This document shows positions 36,208 through 45,514 of a DNA stretch of 64,000 nucleotides, in pieces. The stretch is from contig NZ_JARQWW010000003.1 in the NCBI RefSeq assembly GCF_029543125.1, positions 186,001 through 250,000 of the forward strand. Reading direction: 5' to 3'. The first letter of the stretch is position 1, and every line of letters begins with the position of its first letter. The notes below the pieces were generated by a model, which saw nothing but the letters and a program-made list of their open reading frames with translations, ran no database searches and had not been told where the DNA came from. A program made the position numbers and the translations under genes. Source of the stretch: Caulobacter segnis (GTDB lineage Bacteria; Pseudomonadota; Alphaproteobacteria; Caulobacterales; Caulobacteraceae).

Positions 36208-36699
36208 CTATCGCTGGCCGATCGGGCGCTGGTTGATCAGGCGGATGAAGCCAAACGCGGGCGCGCAGAGCAGCCAGAGCGTGGCGATCAGGGTGAAGAC
36301 GCCGGCGGCGATGGTCAGGACGATCATGGCGGGATCGAAGCGGATCGCCTCGAACTCCAGCTCCACCACGTCCCAGGCGCTCCAGTCGCCATGGACGGCG
36401 TACTGGAAGATGTCGCCGATGGCCGCCACCAGCCCGCCCATGCCGCACACCGCCGCGATCAGCGACAGAACCAGGGCGATCCAGAAGATGCGGATCTGGA
36501 AGTTGTGATGGGTCGTGACCTGCGGGTCGGCGTGACCACGCTGGGCGTAGGCGATGACCACGGCGATCAGGGCCGGGATGCCGGCGAAGAAGATCGACGA
36601 GAACAGCAGGGCATAGACGACCAGGGCCAGGTTCCGATCCACGTCCGAGGCGGGAGCCGTGACGGCGGGTTCGGGCGAGGCGGTGATGGGGTCGGTCAT
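36208..36699 (-). CDS. DUF4870-like small membrane protein
   Basis: About 163 residues with four hydrophobic helices (around 31-52, 79-100, 118-140 in pairs) after a Pro/Ala-rich cytosolic N-terminus. The ALLFSSIFFAGIPALIAVVIAYAQRG and THHNFQIRIFWI segments resemble DUF4870 or related Tic20-like proteins. ATG at 36699 (MTDPITAS) is preferred over a longer frame that begins at 36795 inside the upstream promoter region of the acyl-CoA dehydrogenase. Function unknown. Confidence 0.72.
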   Translation of the reverse strand: MTDPITASPEPAVTAPASDVDRNLALVVYALLFSSIFFAGIPALIAVVIAYAQRGHADPQVTTHHNFQIRIFWIALVLSLIAAVCGMGGLVAAIGDIFQYAVHGDWSAWDVVELEFEAIRFDPAMIVLTIAAGVFTLIATLWLLCAPAFGFIRLINQRPIGQR

Positions 36700-36818
36700 C
36701 GGTTGGTCGATTCCGGTTGTCTCAATCGGGGCGAGATTGACAGGCCGCGCGCGCCGCGTCACCTCCTGACCCCAACAAAACGAAGGCGGGTTCATGCCTT
36801 CGACAAGAGGAATCGCGC

Positions 36819-37958
36819 ATGGACTTCACGCTGAACGACGATCAACGGGCCATCTGGGACGCCGCCAGCGCCTTCGCGCGGGAGGAGCTTGCCCCGCACT
36901 CGGCTCGCTGGGACGAGGAGAAGCACTTCCCCGTCGACGTAATCCGCCAGGCGGCGGCCCTCGGCTTCGCCGGCATCTATGTGCGCGAGGACGTGGGCGG
37001 CTCGGCCCTGGGGCGTCTGGACGCCAGCCTGATCTTTGAAGCCCTGTCCTATGGCGACGTGCCGACGGCGGCGTTCATCTCCATCCACAACATGGCGTCG
37101 TGGATGATCGACCGGTTCGGGTCGGAGGACCTGCGCCAGAAGTACCTGCCGCGCCTGACGACCATGGAGCTGATCGCCAGCTATTGCCTGACCGAGCCGG
37201 GCAGCGGTTCGGACGCGGCGTCCATGCGGACCTCGGCCAAGCTGGACGGCGACCACTACGTCCTGAACGGCTCCAAGGCCTTCATCAGCGGGGCGGGGGT
37301 GTCGGACGTCTATGTGGTCATGGCCCGCACCGGCGGCGACGGCCCCAAGGGCGTGTCCGCCTTCGTGGTGGAGAAGGGCTGGGAAGGCCTGACCTTCGGC
37401 GCCAACGAGAAGAAGATGGGCTGGAACGCTCAGCCGACGGCCCAGGTGAATTTCGACAATGTCCGCGTGCCGGCGGAGAACCGCATCGGGGCCGAGGGCG
37501 ACGGCTTCCGCTTCGCGATGATGGGCCTGGACGGCGGGCGGCTGAACATCGCGTCGTGCTCGCTGGGCGGGGCGGGTTTCGCGCTGGATACGGCCAAGGC
37601 CTACATGGAGACCCGCAACCAGTTCGGCCGGCCGTTGAAGGAATTCCAGGCCCTGCAGTTCAAGATCGCCGACATGGCGACCGAACTGGAGGCCGCGCGC
37701 CTGATGGTGCGCCGGGGCGCCGACGCCCTGGACAAGAAGGACCCTCAGGCCACCAAGCTCTGCGCCATGGCCAAGCGCTTCGCCACCGACGCGGGGTTCT
37801 CGGTCGCCAACGACGCCCTGCAATTGCATGGCGGTTATGGCTATCTGCAGGACTATCCGCTGGAGCGCATCGTGCGCGACCTGCGGGTCCACCAGATCCT
37901 GGAAGGCACCAACGAGATCATGCGCGTGATCGTCAGCCGCGAGATGTTCCGGCAGTAG
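36819..37958 (+). CDS. Acyl-CoA dehydrogenase, isobutyryl-CoA dehydrogenase type
   Basis: A 379-residue flavoenzyme. [11 protein letters not shown] and the FAD/ETF region are typical, and the catalytic base is Glu362 in [11 protein letters not shown], as in ACAD8 and short-chain enzymes. Linkage to a 3-hydroxyisobutyryl-CoA hydrolase and mmsB points to isobutyryl-CoA (valine catabolism) as substrate: oxidation to methacrylyl-CoA with electrons passed to ETF. A 98-bp inverted repeat separates it from the next gene. Confidence 0.9.
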   Translation: MDFTLNDDQRAIWDAASAFAREELAPHSARWDEEKHFPVDVIRQAAALGFAGIYVREDVGGSALGRLDASLIFEALSYGDVPTAAFISIHNMASWMIDRFGSEDLRQKYLPRLTTMELIASYCLTEPGSGSDAASMRTSAKLDGDHYVLNGSKAFISGAGVSDVYVVMARTGGDGPKGVSAFVVEKGWEGLTFGANEKKMGWNAQPTAQVNFDNVRVPAENRIGAEGDGFRFAMMGLDGGRLNIASCSLGGAGFALDTAKAYMETRNQFGRPLKEFQALQFKIADMATELEAARLMVRRGADALDKKDPQATKLCAMAKRFATDAGFSVANDALQLHGGYGYLQDYPLERIVRDLRVHQILEGTNEIMRVIVSREMFRQ

Positions 37959-37970
37959 GAAGCGCTGTGC

Positions 37971-38068
37971 GTCCTTCGACCTGGCGCTGCGCGCCAGCTC
38001 AGGACGACGCATTCAGTTGCTATGGAGTTCGTCATCCTGAGCCGCGCTGAAGGCGCGAGTCGAAGGAC
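37971..38068. repeat. 98-bp dispersed-type element with 10-bp terminal inverted repeats
   Basis: Ends GTCCTTCGAC (37971-37980) and GTCGAAGGAC (38059-38068) are perfect inverted repeats. Inside, each arm folds further: CTGGCGC-TGC-GCGCCAG and the arms CTCAGGACGACG and CGTCATCCTGAG. The structure resembles the small MITE/REP-like repeats common between genes in Caulobacterales and relatives. It sits 12 bp after the acyl-CoA dehydrogenase stop and 14 bp before the next start, inside a presumed operon, where it may influence transcript stability or termination. Confidence 0.75.
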
Positions 38069-38082
38069 CAGTGAGGTCGCCC

Positions 38083-39135
38083 ATGTCTGAAGAACCCGAA
38101 GTCATCACCCGGATCGAGGGCAAGGTCGGGCGGATCACCCTGAACCGGCCCAAGGCGCTGCATGCGCTGAACCTGGGCATGTGCGAAGCGATGATCGCCG
38201 CCCTTCAGGCCTGGCGGAAGGATCCGGCGGTTTCGCTGGTGATGATCGACCATGCCGGTGAGCGCGGCTTCTGCGCCGGGGGCGACATCCGCATGTTGGC
38301 CGAGAGCGGCGCCAAGGACGGCAAGGAGGCCATGGCCTTCTTCCACACCGAGTATCGGCTGAACCACCTGCTGTTCGTCTATGAGAAGCCGGTGGTGGCG
38401 GTGATGGACGGGATCGTCATGGGCGGCGGCGTGGGCCTGTCCATGCCCTGCGCTTATCGCATCGCCACGGAGCGGACGACCTTCGCCATGCCGGAGACGG
38501 GCATCGGCCTGTTCCCCGACGTGGGCGGCGGCTGGTTCCTGCCGCGCCTGCCGGGCAAGACGGGGCTGTGGCTGGCCCTGACCGGCGCACGGATCAAGGC
38601 GGCGGACTGCCTGATCCTGGGCATCGCCACCGACTATGTGCAGAGCACGGAGGTCGAGGCGCTGAAGGCCGCCATCATCGCTGATCCGGCGGATATCGAG
38701 GGTGTCCTGGCCCAGATCGACGCCGATCCGGGCCACGCGCCGCTGGCGGACAATCTGGCCGTCCTGTCGGACACCTTCGCCATGACCTCGGTGGAGGGGA
38801 TCGTCTCGGCGCTGGAGCTGCAGGATGGCGACTGGGCCAAGGCGCAGCTTGAGACACTGAAGACCAAGTCGCCCCAGACCATGAAGGTGGCCTTCCGTCA
38901 GTTGAAGCTGGGCGCCCGGATGGACGCCTTCGCCGACAACATGGCCATGGAGTACGCCATCGGCGCCCGCGTGGTGCGCAAGCACGACTTCCTGGAGGGG
39001 GTGAGGGCGGTGATCGTCGACAAGGACAACCAGCCCAAATGGAACCCTGATCGCCTTGATGCGGTCACAGAGTCGATGCTGGACGAGATCTTCGCCCCTC
39101 TGCCGGCCGACGAGGCATGGACGCCGCTGACGTAG
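38083..39135 (+). CDS. 3-hydroxyisobutyryl-CoA hydrolase (HIBCH-like)
   Basis: A 350-residue crotonase-fold protein. Oxyanion-hole motifs are FCAGGDIRML and GIVMGGGVGLS, and MPETGIGLFPDVGGGWFLPRLPG is the segment that marks HIBCH-type hydrolases rather than simple enoyl-CoA hydratases. It releases 3-hydroxyisobutyrate in valine degradation. ATG at 38083 has GAGG six bases upstream; a GTG 12 bases earlier is less likely. It lies between the isobutyryl-CoA dehydrogenase and mmsB. A separate enoyl-CoA hydratase for the intermediate step is not in the window. Confidence 0.9.
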   Translation: MSEEPEVITRIEGKVGRITLNRPKALHALNLGMCEAMIAALQAWRKDPAVSLVMIDHAGERGFCAGGDIRMLAESGAKDGKEAMAFFHTEYRLNHLLFVYEKPVVAVMDGIVMGGGVGLSMPCAYRIATERTTFAMPETGIGLFPDVGGGWFLPRLPGKTGLWLALTGARIKAADCLILGIATDYVQSTEVEALKAAIIADPADIEGVLAQIDADPGHAPLADNLAVLSDTFAMTSVEGIVSALELQDGDWAKAQLETLKTKSPQTMKVAFRQLKLGARMDAFADNMAMEYAIGARVVRKHDFLEGVRAVIVDKDNQPKWNPDRLDAVTESMLDEIFAPLPADEAWTPLT

Positions 39136-39199
39136 CGGTGCTGCTGGAGTAGTCTGGCCGGCAACGAGAGAAAACGGTTCGTCCAAAGGGAATTTGCTC

Positions 39200-39991
39200 A
39201 TGCGTAAACCGCTGCTCAGCCTCGCCGCCGCTTTGCTGGTGACGGCCTGCGCCACCGCTCCCGCGGCTCCGCCGCCCGGAGCCGGGCGGCCGATGGGCGG
39301 CGGTGATCCGCTCGTGCGCGCCCTGGACGATCCGAAGCGTCCCGAAGCCGATGTCCGCCTCGATGATTCCCGCCATCCGGCCGAGGTGCTGGCCTTCGGC
39401 GGCGTGCGTCCCGGCGCCAAGGTCGCCGATCTGATCCCCGGAAACGGCTATTACACCCGCATCCTGTCGCGCGCCGTGGGCCCGACAGGGAAGGTCTACA
39501 CCTATGTGCCGGACGAGCTGACCAAACTGGCCAACCGCAAGCCGGCCGTGGCGGGGATCGCTGATGATCCGGCCTATGGCAATGTGGAGATGGTGCTGAA
39601 CACCCTGCCGAACTTCGGCGCGCCGGAGAAGCTGGACCTGGTGCTGTCGGCGGGGACCTATCACTACCACTACACCCGCCTGCTGGGCTCGCCGAACGTG
39701 GTGGCGATCAACCGCAAGGTCTTCGATTCCCTGAAGCCGGGCGGGGTGTTCCTGGTGGTCGACGCCGTGGCCCCGGCCGGCACGGCGGCCCAGGGCGCGG
39801 AGAACCTGAACCGCATCGATCCGGCCACGGTCCGCAGCGACGTGACCAAGGCCGGCTTCGTGTTCGAGGGCGAAAGCCCGGTGCTGCGCACCACGGCGGA
39901 TGGCTATCAGACCAACGCCCTGGCCCCGAACGCCGGGCGGGTCGACCAGTTCGTCTACAAGTTCCGCAAGCCGCGCACCGCGGCCCGCTAA
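39200..39991 (+). CDS. Lipoprotein with class I methyltransferase-like domain
   Basis: 263 residues. The N-terminus has a lipobox (LLVTAC-A, Cys about 18), so export and lipidation are expected. The domain resembles COG4798 SAM-methyltransferase-like proteins: VADLIPGNGYYTRILSRAVGPTGKVYTYVP corresponds to the SAM-binding loop, and LSAGTYHYHYTRLL to the later motif. SAM is not expected outside the cytosol, so the catalytic role is unclear. AAGGGA lies about nine bases before ATG 39200. The next gene is a tandem paralogue. Confidence 0.82.
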   Translation: MRKPLLSLAAALLVTACATAPAAPPPGAGRPMGGGDPLVRALDDPKRPEADVRLDDSRHPAEVLAFGGVRPGAKVADLIPGNGYYTRILSRAVGPTGKVYTYVPDELTKLANRKPAVAGIADDPAYGNVEMVLNTLPNFGAPEKLDLVLSAGTYHYHYTRLLGSPNVVAINRKVFDSLKPGGVFLVVDAVAPAGTAAQGAENLNRIDPATVRSDVTKAGFVFEGESPVLRTTADGYQTNALAPNAGRVDQFVYKFRKPRTAAR

Positions 39992-40011
39992 CCCCCGAAA
40001 GGGAGACTGGC

Positions 40012-40767
40012 ATGCGTCGTCGTTCGATCCTTGTGGCCGCAGCGGCGGCGATGCTGTTTTCCGGCGTGGCATACGCGCAGCCCGAGGTGATCGCCAAGGC
40101 GTTGGGCGACCCGGGGCGTCCGGCCGCAGACAAGGCGCGCGACGCCGAGCGCGTGCCCGGGCCGCTGCTGTCCTGGGCCGGCGTGAAGGCGGGCGACAAG
40201 GTCGGCGAGTACATGCCGGGCGGCGGCTATTTCACCCGGGTCCTGTCACGGGTGGTGGGGCCTGCGGGGAAGGTCTACGCCTATGTGCCGACCGAGTTCG
40301 TGAAGGTGGCGCCCAAGTATCTGGCGGACGCGAAGGCCATGGCGGCCGATCCGGCCATCGCCGGCAATGTGGTGGTGTCGTCGGACACCAACGCCAATTT
40401 CGGCGCGCCGGAGCCGCTGGATGTTGTCTGGACCTTCCTGAACTATCACGACCTGCACGGCAAGTTCGCGCCGGCGGGGACGGCGAGCGCCTTCAACACG
40501 GCGGTGTTCAAGGCGCTGAAGAGCGGCGGGACCTATGTGGTGGTGGACCATTCGGCGCTGCCGTCCTCGGGCCTGAAGGGCGCGGCGGAGCAGCACCGCA
40601 TCGCCAAGGCGGCGGTGATCGAGGAAGTCTCGCTGGCCGGCTTCGTGCTGGATGGCGAAAGCAAGCTGCTGACCAATCCGAACGATCCGCTGACCGCCTC
40701 GGTGTTCGACCCGTCGATCCGAGGCAAGACGGACCAGTTCGTTCTGAAGTTCAGAAAGCCGCAATAA
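40012..40767 (+). CDS. Exported methyltransferase-like protein (paralogue)
   Basis: 251 residues with a Sec signal peptide (MRRRSILVAAAAAMLFSGVAYA-Q) but no lipobox, unlike its upstream paralogue. It shares GEYMPGGGYFTRVLSRVVGPAGKVYAYVP, NFGAPEPLDVVWTFLNYHD and a C-terminal DQFVLKFRKP ending. Tandem duplication is likely. The G-x-G SAM loop is present, but the location is periplasmic and the substrate unknown. It lies 38 bp before mmsB, inside the valine cluster. Confidence 0.82.
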   Translation: MRRRSILVAAAAAMLFSGVAYAQPEVIAKALGDPGRPAADKARDAERVPGPLLSWAGVKAGDKVGEYMPGGGYFTRVLSRVVGPAGKVYAYVPTEFVKVAPKYLADAKAMAADPAIAGNVVVSSDTNANFGAPEPLDVVWTFLNYHDLHGKFAPAGTASAFNTAVFKALKSGGTYVVVDHSALPSSGLKGAAEQHRIAKAAVIEEVSLAGFVLDGESKLLTNPNDPLTASVFDPSIRGKTDQFVLKFRKPQ

Positions 40768-40805
40768 GCGGCTGAAAAACAAGAATATCGCAGGGAGTGA
40801 GTTTT

Positions 40806-41699
40806 ATGCGTATCGCGTTCATCGGCCTGGGGGCCATGGGTGGCGGCATGGCCGCCAATCAGGCCAAGGCCGGTCACGAGGTGGCGGCGTTCGACCTGTC
40901 CGCCGAGGCTCTGGCGCGGGCGGTTCAGGCCGGCTGCAGGGCGGCCGGTTCGGCGGTGGAGGCGGTGGTGGACGCGGACGTGGTGATCACCATGCTGCCG
41001 GCCGGGCCGCACGTGCGGTCGGTCTATGCCGAGGCGATCATCGGCAAGGCGCCGAAGTCGGCCCTGCTGATCGACTGCTCCACCATCGACGTGGAGAGCG
41101 CGCGGGCCGTGGCCGAACAGGCGAGGGCGGCGGGTTATCGCGCCGCCGACGCCCCGGTCAGCGGCGGCATCATGGCGGCGGACGCCGGAACCCTGGCCTT
41201 CATGGTCGGCTGCGAGGACGCGGCGTTCCCGCAGGTCGAGGCGGCGCTGAAGCCCATGGCCCGCGTGGTGATTCACGCCGGCTCGGCCGGGGCGGGGCAG
41301 GCGGCCAAGATCTGCAACAACATGCTGCTGGGCATCTCCATGCTGGGGACCTGCGAAGCCTTCGCCCTGGCGGAGAAGCTGGGTCTGGCGGCGGACCGGT
41401 TCTTCGAGGTGGCGAGTCAGTCCTCGGGGAACTGCTGGTCGGTCAGCACCTATTGCCCCGTGCCTGGCGTGGGGCCGCAGACGCCCGCCGATCGCGGCTA
41501 TGAGGGCGGGTTCGCCACGGCCATGATGCTGAAGGACCTGAAGCTGGCGCAGGACGCTGCGGCAAAGGCTGGCGGGGTCACGCCGCTGGGCGCGCAGGCT
41601 GAGGCCCTGTATGCGCTGTTCGACGCGCAAGGTTACGCCAGGAAGGATTTCTCGGCCGTGTTGCAGATGCTGCGCGGACGACTTGGCGAGCTCAGTTGA
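40806..41699 (+). CDS. mmsB: 3-hydroxyisobutyrate dehydrogenase
   Basis: A 297-residue enzyme oxidising 3-hydroxyisobutyrate to methylmalonate semialdehyde with NAD. FIGLGAMGGGMAANQ is the cofactor loop, DAPVSGGIMAADAG the substrate motif, and Lys in GAGQAAKICNNMLLG the catalytic residue; the C-terminal GNCWSVSTYCPVPGVGP segment is typical of mmsB. ATG at 40806 has GGGAG eight bases upstream. With the dehydrogenase and HIBCH genes upstream it completes the lower valine pathway except for mmsA, which is not seen here. Confidence 0.93.
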   Translation: MRIAFIGLGAMGGGMAANQAKAGHEVAAFDLSAEALARAVQAGCRAAGSAVEAVVDADVVITMLPAGPHVRSVYAEAIIGKAPKSALLIDCSTIDVESARAVAEQARAAGYRAADAPVSGGIMAADAGTLAFMVGCEDAAFPQVEAALKPMARVVIHAGSAGAGQAAKICNNMLLGISMLGTCEAFALAEKLGLAADRFFEVASQSSGNCWSVSTYCPVPGVGPQTPADRGYEGGFATAMMLKDLKLAQDAAAKAGGVTPLGAQAEALYALFDAQGYARKDFSAVLQMLRGRLGELS

Positions 41700-41800
41700 G
41701 AACCGTTCGCGGAGTCCGCGACATTTTCGCGTCGATTGGCGAATAACCGGTCTCGATTTGTGGACAAATCTACAAACCACATGCGAAAAGCCGCGCCATA

Positions 41801-41814
41801 TTGAGAGGGATCAA
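41801..41814. promoter_or_regulatory. FNR/FixK-type box before hemA
   Basis: TTGAGAGGGATCAA matches the FNR/FixK consensus TTGAT-N4-ATCAA at 9 of 10 positions, with matching flanking A and T. Its centre lies about 42 bp before the hemA ATG at 41850, so a class II activator arrangement would place the RNA start at or next to that ATG. Oxygen-responsive control of hemA is known in Rhodobacter; here it is inferred. Confidence 0.6.
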
Positions 41815-41849
41815 TGAATCCCCCGCTGGCATGGCCGAGCATCGTCGTT

Positions 41850-43076
41850 ATGGATTACAAAGCCGCTTTCAAAACCGCCGTCGAACAGGTTCGTTCGGAA
41901 GGCCGCTACCGGATTTTCGCCGACCTGAAGCGCCATCGCGGTGAATTCCCGCGCGCCACCTGGACCCGCCCGGACGGCGCCGAGCAGGACATCGTGGTCT
42001 GGTGCTCTAACGACTATCTCGGCCAGGGTCAGAATCCGGTGGTGATGGACGCCATGCACGCGGCCATCGACGCCCACGGCTCGGGCTCGGGCGGCACGCG
42101 CAACATCTCGGGCACCACGCACCAGCACGTCGAGCTTGAGCTGGAGCTCGCCGACCTGCACCAGAAGGAATCGGCGCTGGTCTTCACCTCGGGCTACGTG
42201 GCCAACGAGGCGACCCTGTCGAGCCTGCAGAAGATCCTGCCGGGCCTGATCATCTATTCCGACGCCCTGAACCACGCCTCGATGATCGCGGGCATCCGCA
42301 ACGGCGGCGGCGAGCGTCACGTGTTCCGTCACAACGACCTGGAGCACCTGGAGGAGCTGCTGGCGGCCTCGCCGGCGGATCGTCCGAAGCTGATCGCCTT
42401 CGAGAGCGTCTATTCGATGGACGGCGACATCGCCGACATCGCCGGCACCATCGCCCTAGCCAAGAAGTACGGCGCCCTGACCTATCTGGACGAAGTCCAC
42501 GCGGTCGGCATGTACGGCGAGCGCGGCGCGGGCGTGGCCGAGCGTGACGGCGTCATGAGCGACATCGACATCGTCGAGGGCACCCTGGGCAAGGCGTTCG
42601 GCGTCATGGGCGGCTATATCGCCGGCGACTCCGACATGGTCGACGCGGTCCGCCTGTATGCCGCGGGCTTCATCTTCACCACCTCGCTGCCGCCGTCGCT
42701 GATGGCCGGCGCCGCCGCCAGCGTGCGTTACCTGAAAGAGCACAACGAGCTGCGCGTGGCGCACCAGGAGCGCGCCGCGACCCTGAAGAAGATGATGGCC
42801 GACGCCGGCCTGCCGGTCATGCCGTCGGTCAGCCACATCGTGCCGGTGCTGGTGGGCGATCCCGTCCACTGCAAGATGATCTCGGACATGCTGCTGTCCG
42901 ACCACGGCATCTATGTGCAGCCGATCAACTATCCCACCGTGCCGCGCGGCACCGAACGCCTGCGCTTCACGCCCTCTCCGGCCCACACCGACGCCATGAT
43001 GCGTGACCTGGTGAAGGCCATGGAGAAGCTGTGGGCCCACTGCAACGTGGCCCGCATGGGCGGCTACGCGGCCTAA
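41850..43076 (+). CDS. hemA: 5-aminolevulinate synthase
   Basis: A 408-residue PLP enzyme condensing glycine and succinyl-CoA (C5-independent Shemin pathway), the first step of heme synthesis in Alphaproteobacteria. The PLP lysine is Lys248 ([12 protein letters not shown]), the same number as in the Rhodobacter enzyme, which supports ATG 41850 (MDYKAAFK) as start; an earlier ATG at 41814 overlaps the FNR-type box. [12 protein letters not shown] and the glycine-rich THQHVELE region are family marks. A terminator follows at 43103. Ribosome-site support is weak, so the mRNA may be leaderless. Confidence 0.96.
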   Translation: MDYKAAFKTAVEQVRSEGRYRIFADLKRHRGEFPRATWTRPDGAEQDIVVWCSNDYLGQGQNPVVMDAMHAAIDAHGSGSGGTRNISGTTHQHVELELELADLHQKESALVFTSGYVANEATLSSLQKILPGLIIYSDALNHASMIAGIRNGGGERHVFRHNDLEHLEELLAASPADRPKLIAFESVYSMDGDIADIAGTIALAKKYGALTYLDEVHAVGMYGERGAGVAERDGVMSDIDIVEGTLGKAFGVMGGYIAGDSDMVDAVRLYAAGFIFTTSLPPSLMAGAAASVRYLKEHNELRVAHQERAATLKKMMADAGLPVMPSVSHIVPVLVGDPVHCKMISDMLLSDHGIYVQPINYPTVPRGTERLRFTPSPAHTDAMMRDLVKAMEKLWAHCNVARMGGYAA

Positions 43077-43102
43077 GCCGACAACAGCATCGCTGAATAT
43101 GG

Positions 43103-43130
43103 AAATGGCCGGGGAGACCCGGCCATTTTT
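43103..43130 (+). terminator. Intrinsic terminator after hemA
   Basis: A ten-bp stem, AAATGGCCGG (43103-43112) with CCGGCCATTT (43119-43128), loop GGAGAC, followed by TTTTTCG. It lies 26 bp past the hemA stop and just before the end of the convergent mucR gene, so it may serve both, though the T-run favours the plus strand. Confidence 0.85.
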
Positions 43131-43139
43131 CGTTTCCGT

Positions 43140-43577
43140 CTAGCGCTTCCGCCGAACCCCGCGGCCGAGGCCGATCTGCTTGGCGAAGTCGGAGCGCCGG
43201 GCGGCGTAGGCGGGGGCGACCATGGGGTAGTCGGCCGGCAGGCCCCATTTGCGGCGATAGTCGTCGGGGCTCATGTCATAACGCGAGCGCAGGTAGCGCT
43301 TCAGCATCTTCAGGCGTTTGCCGTCTTCCAGGCAGACAATGTAGTCGTTGGCGATGGAGCGGGAGATCGGCACGGCCGGCTTCTGCTTTTCGGCCGGAGC
43401 CGGGGGCTCCGCCTCGCCGAGGCTCGTCAGGGTGGTGTGAACAGAGCGGATCAGCTCAGGCAACGAAGTCGCCGATACGGTGTTCTGGCCCACGTAGGCG
43501 GCCACGATGTCGGCGCTGAGCGACAGGATGTCCTGATCAGACAGGCCGCCGGTTTCGTTCTCGTCCAAAGACGCCAT
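43140..43577 (-). CDS. MucR/Ros family transcriptional regulator
   Basis: A 145-residue member of the Ros/MucR family, which controls cell-cycle, surface and virulence genes in Alphaproteobacteria. The conserved C-terminal region CLEDGKRLKMLKRYLRSRYDMSPDDYRRKWGLPADYPMVAPAYA is present. Of the Ros zinc ligands (two Cys, two His) only the first Cys remains: the second is Asp, and the His positions are Tyr and Arg/Tyr, so it probably folds without zinc. ATG at 43577 has GGGGGA nine bases upstream; a TTG start at 43583 is weaker. Confidence 0.9.
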   Translation of the reverse strand: MASLDENETGGLSDQDILSLSADIVAAYVGQNTVSATSLPELIRSVHTTLTSLGEAEPPAPAEKQKPAVPISRSIANDYIVCLEDGKRLKMLKRYLRSRYDMSPDDYRRKWGLPADYPMVAPAYAARRSDFAKQIGLGRGVRRKR

Positions 43578-43735
43578 CGTCAATTATCCCCCATCGCACG
43601 CGAACAGGCCCGGAAACCCACCACAATCTGGTCCGGGTCGAGGCCTAACGCGAAGCTTGAGGTTAGGTTCCGATTGATCGGCGCGGCGGTCAGTTTAAAG
43701 AGGGGGCGCCCGCCGCAGCCGCAAGGAATCTCCCC

Positions 43736-45007
43736 ATGAGCGCCTTTTTCTCCGCCGATCTCGCCACGTCCGACAAAGCGATCTTCGATCGCATCGGCCA
43801 TGAGCTGAAGCGTCAGCAAAACCAGATCGAACTGATCGCGTCGGAGAATATCGTCAGCCGCGCCGTCCTGGAGGCCCAGGGCTCCATCCTGACGAACAAG
43901 TACGCCGAGGGTTATCCGGGCAAGCGCTATTACGGCGGCTGCGAGTTCGTCGACGAGATCGAGCAACTGGCCATCGACCGGGCCAAGGAGATCTTTGGCG
44001 CGGCCTTCGCCAACGTCCAGCCGCACTCCGGCTCGCAGGCGAACCAGGCGGTGTTCATGTCGCTGCTGCAGCCGGGCGACACCTTCCTGGGCATGGATCT
44101 GGCGGCGGGCGGGCACCTGACGCACGGCAGCCCGGCCAACCAGTCAGGCAAGTGGTTCAAGCCGGTGTCCTACACCGTGCGCACCCAGGACCAGCAGATC
44201 GACTACGACACGGTCGCCGAGATCGCGGCCAAGGAAAAGCCGAAGCTGATCATCGCCGGCGGCAGCGCCTACAGCCGGATCATCGACTTCGCCAAGTTCC
44301 GCGAGATCGCTGACAGCGTCGGCGCCTATCTGATGGTGGACATGGCCCACTTCGCGGGCCTGGTGGCCGGCGGCGTCTATCCCAACCCCGTGCCGCACGC
44401 CGACGTGGTGACCACCACCACCCACAAGACCCTGCGCGGCCCGCGCGGCGGCATGGTGCTGACCAACAACGAGACCATCGCCAAGAAGATCAACTCGGCG
44501 GTGTTCCCGGGCCTGCAAGGCGGGCCGCTGGAGCATGTGATCGCCGCCAAGGCCGTGGCCTTCGGCGAGGCGCTGCAACCGTCGTTCAAGGCCTACGCCA
44601 AGCAGGTGGTGGACAACGCCAAGGCCCTGGCCGACGCGCTGCAGGCCGGCGGCGTGAACATCGTCTCGGGCGGCACCGACAGCCACCTGATGCTGGTGGA
44701 CCTGCGTCCCAAGGGCGTGAACGGCCGTGACACCGAGCACAGCCTGGAGCGCGCGAACATCACCACCAACAAGAACGGCGTGCCGTTCGACACCGCGCCC
44801 TTCACCATCACCTCGGGCATCCGCGTCGGCACGCCGGCGGGCACCACCCGCGGCTTCGGCGTGGAGGAGTTCCGTCTGGTGGGCCAGCTGATCGCCGAGG
44901 TGGTCGAAGGCCTCGCCAAGAACGGCGCCGACGGCAACGGCGCGGTGGAAGACAAGGTCCGTGAGCAAGTCTTGGCCTTGACGGCGCGCTTCCCCATCTA
45001 CGCTTAA
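43736..45007 (+). CDS. glyA: Serine hydroxymethyltransferase
   Basis: A 423-residue PLP enzyme interconverting serine and glycine with tetrahydrofolate. The PLP lysine is Lys231 ([14 protein letters not shown]); [11 protein letters not shown] and [14 protein letters not shown] are conserved N-terminal motifs. AAGGA lies eight bases before ATG. It supplies one-carbon units used by folate and purine pathways, and it makes the glycine used by HemA nearby. The 158-bp upstream region holds a weak CCTAAC/GTTAGG hairpin but no recognisable glycine riboswitch. Confidence 0.97.
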   Translation: MSAFFSADLATSDKAIFDRIGHELKRQQNQIELIASENIVSRAVLEAQGSILTNKYAEGYPGKRYYGGCEFVDEIEQLAIDRAKEIFGAAFANVQPHSGSQANQAVFMSLLQPGDTFLGMDLAAGGHLTHGSPANQSGKWFKPVSYTVRTQDQQIDYDTVAEIAAKEKPKLIIAGGSAYSRIIDFAKFREIADSVGAYLMVDMAHFAGLVAGGVYPNPVPHADVVTTTTHKTLRGPRGGMVLTNNETIAKKINSAVFPGLQGGPLEHVIAAKAVAFGEALQPSFKAYAKQVVDNAKALADALQAGGVNIVSGGTDSHLMLVDLRPKGVNGRDTEHSLERANITTNKNGVPFDTAPFTITSGIRVGTPAGTTRGFGVEEFRLVGQLIAEVVEGLAKNGADGNGAVEDKVREQVLALTARFPIYA

Positions 45008-45040
45008 TAGCGTCCATAAGGGGCCGGAGGGGCCAGATAT

Positions 45041-45508
45041 ATGCGTTGCCCGTTCTGCGGACATGCCGAAAGCCAGGTGAAGGATAGCCGCCCGTCGGAA
45101 GACGGGGCGGCTATCCGTCGTCGGCGTCTGTGCCCCGAATGCGGCGGCCGCTTCACCACCTTCGAGCGGGTGCAGCTGCGTGAGCTGATCATCGTCAAGC
45201 GGTCGGGCCGGCGCGCGCCGTTCGACCGCGACAAGCTGATGCGCTCGCTGTCCATCGCGCTTCGCAAGCGTCCGGTCGATCCGGAGCGCGTGGAGCGCAT
45301 GGTCAACGGCATCGTCCGCCAGCTTGAAAGCATGGGCGAGACGGAGCTGCAGTCGCACGTGGTCGGCGAGCTGGTCATGAAGGGGCTAAAGAGCCTCGAT
45401 GACGTGGCCTATGTCCGCTACGCCTCGGTCTATCGCGACTTCCGCGATGGAGAGGACTTTGCGAAGTTCCTTGGTGAGGAAGGCCTCAACGAGGGCGATG
45501 AGGCCTGA
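45041..45508 (+). CDS. nrdR: Transcriptional repressor NrdR
   Basis: A 155-residue ATP/dATP-sensing repressor of ribonucleotide reductase genes. The N-terminal zinc ribbon has MRCPFCGH and [10 protein letters not shown], and the ATP-cone domain follows ([19 protein letters not shown]). It starts the operon nrdR-ribD-ribE-ribBX-ribH-nusB-thiL, with six bases before the next gene. The same gene order, linking nrdR, riboflavin and nusB, occurs widely in Proteobacteria. Confidence 0.96.
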   Translation: MRCPFCGHAESQVKDSRPSEDGAAIRRRRLCPECGGRFTTFERVQLRELIIVKRSGRRAPFDRDKLMRSLSIALRKRPVDPERVERMVNGIVRQLESMGETELQSHVVGELVMKGLKSLDDVAYVRYASVYRDFRDGEDFAKFLGEEGLNEGDEA

Positions 45509-45514
45509 TCGGCC

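Noticed and set aside
43578..43735. Glycine riboswitch before glyA
   Set aside because: Only a weak 6-bp hairpin is visible; no tandem aptamer core could be recognised.
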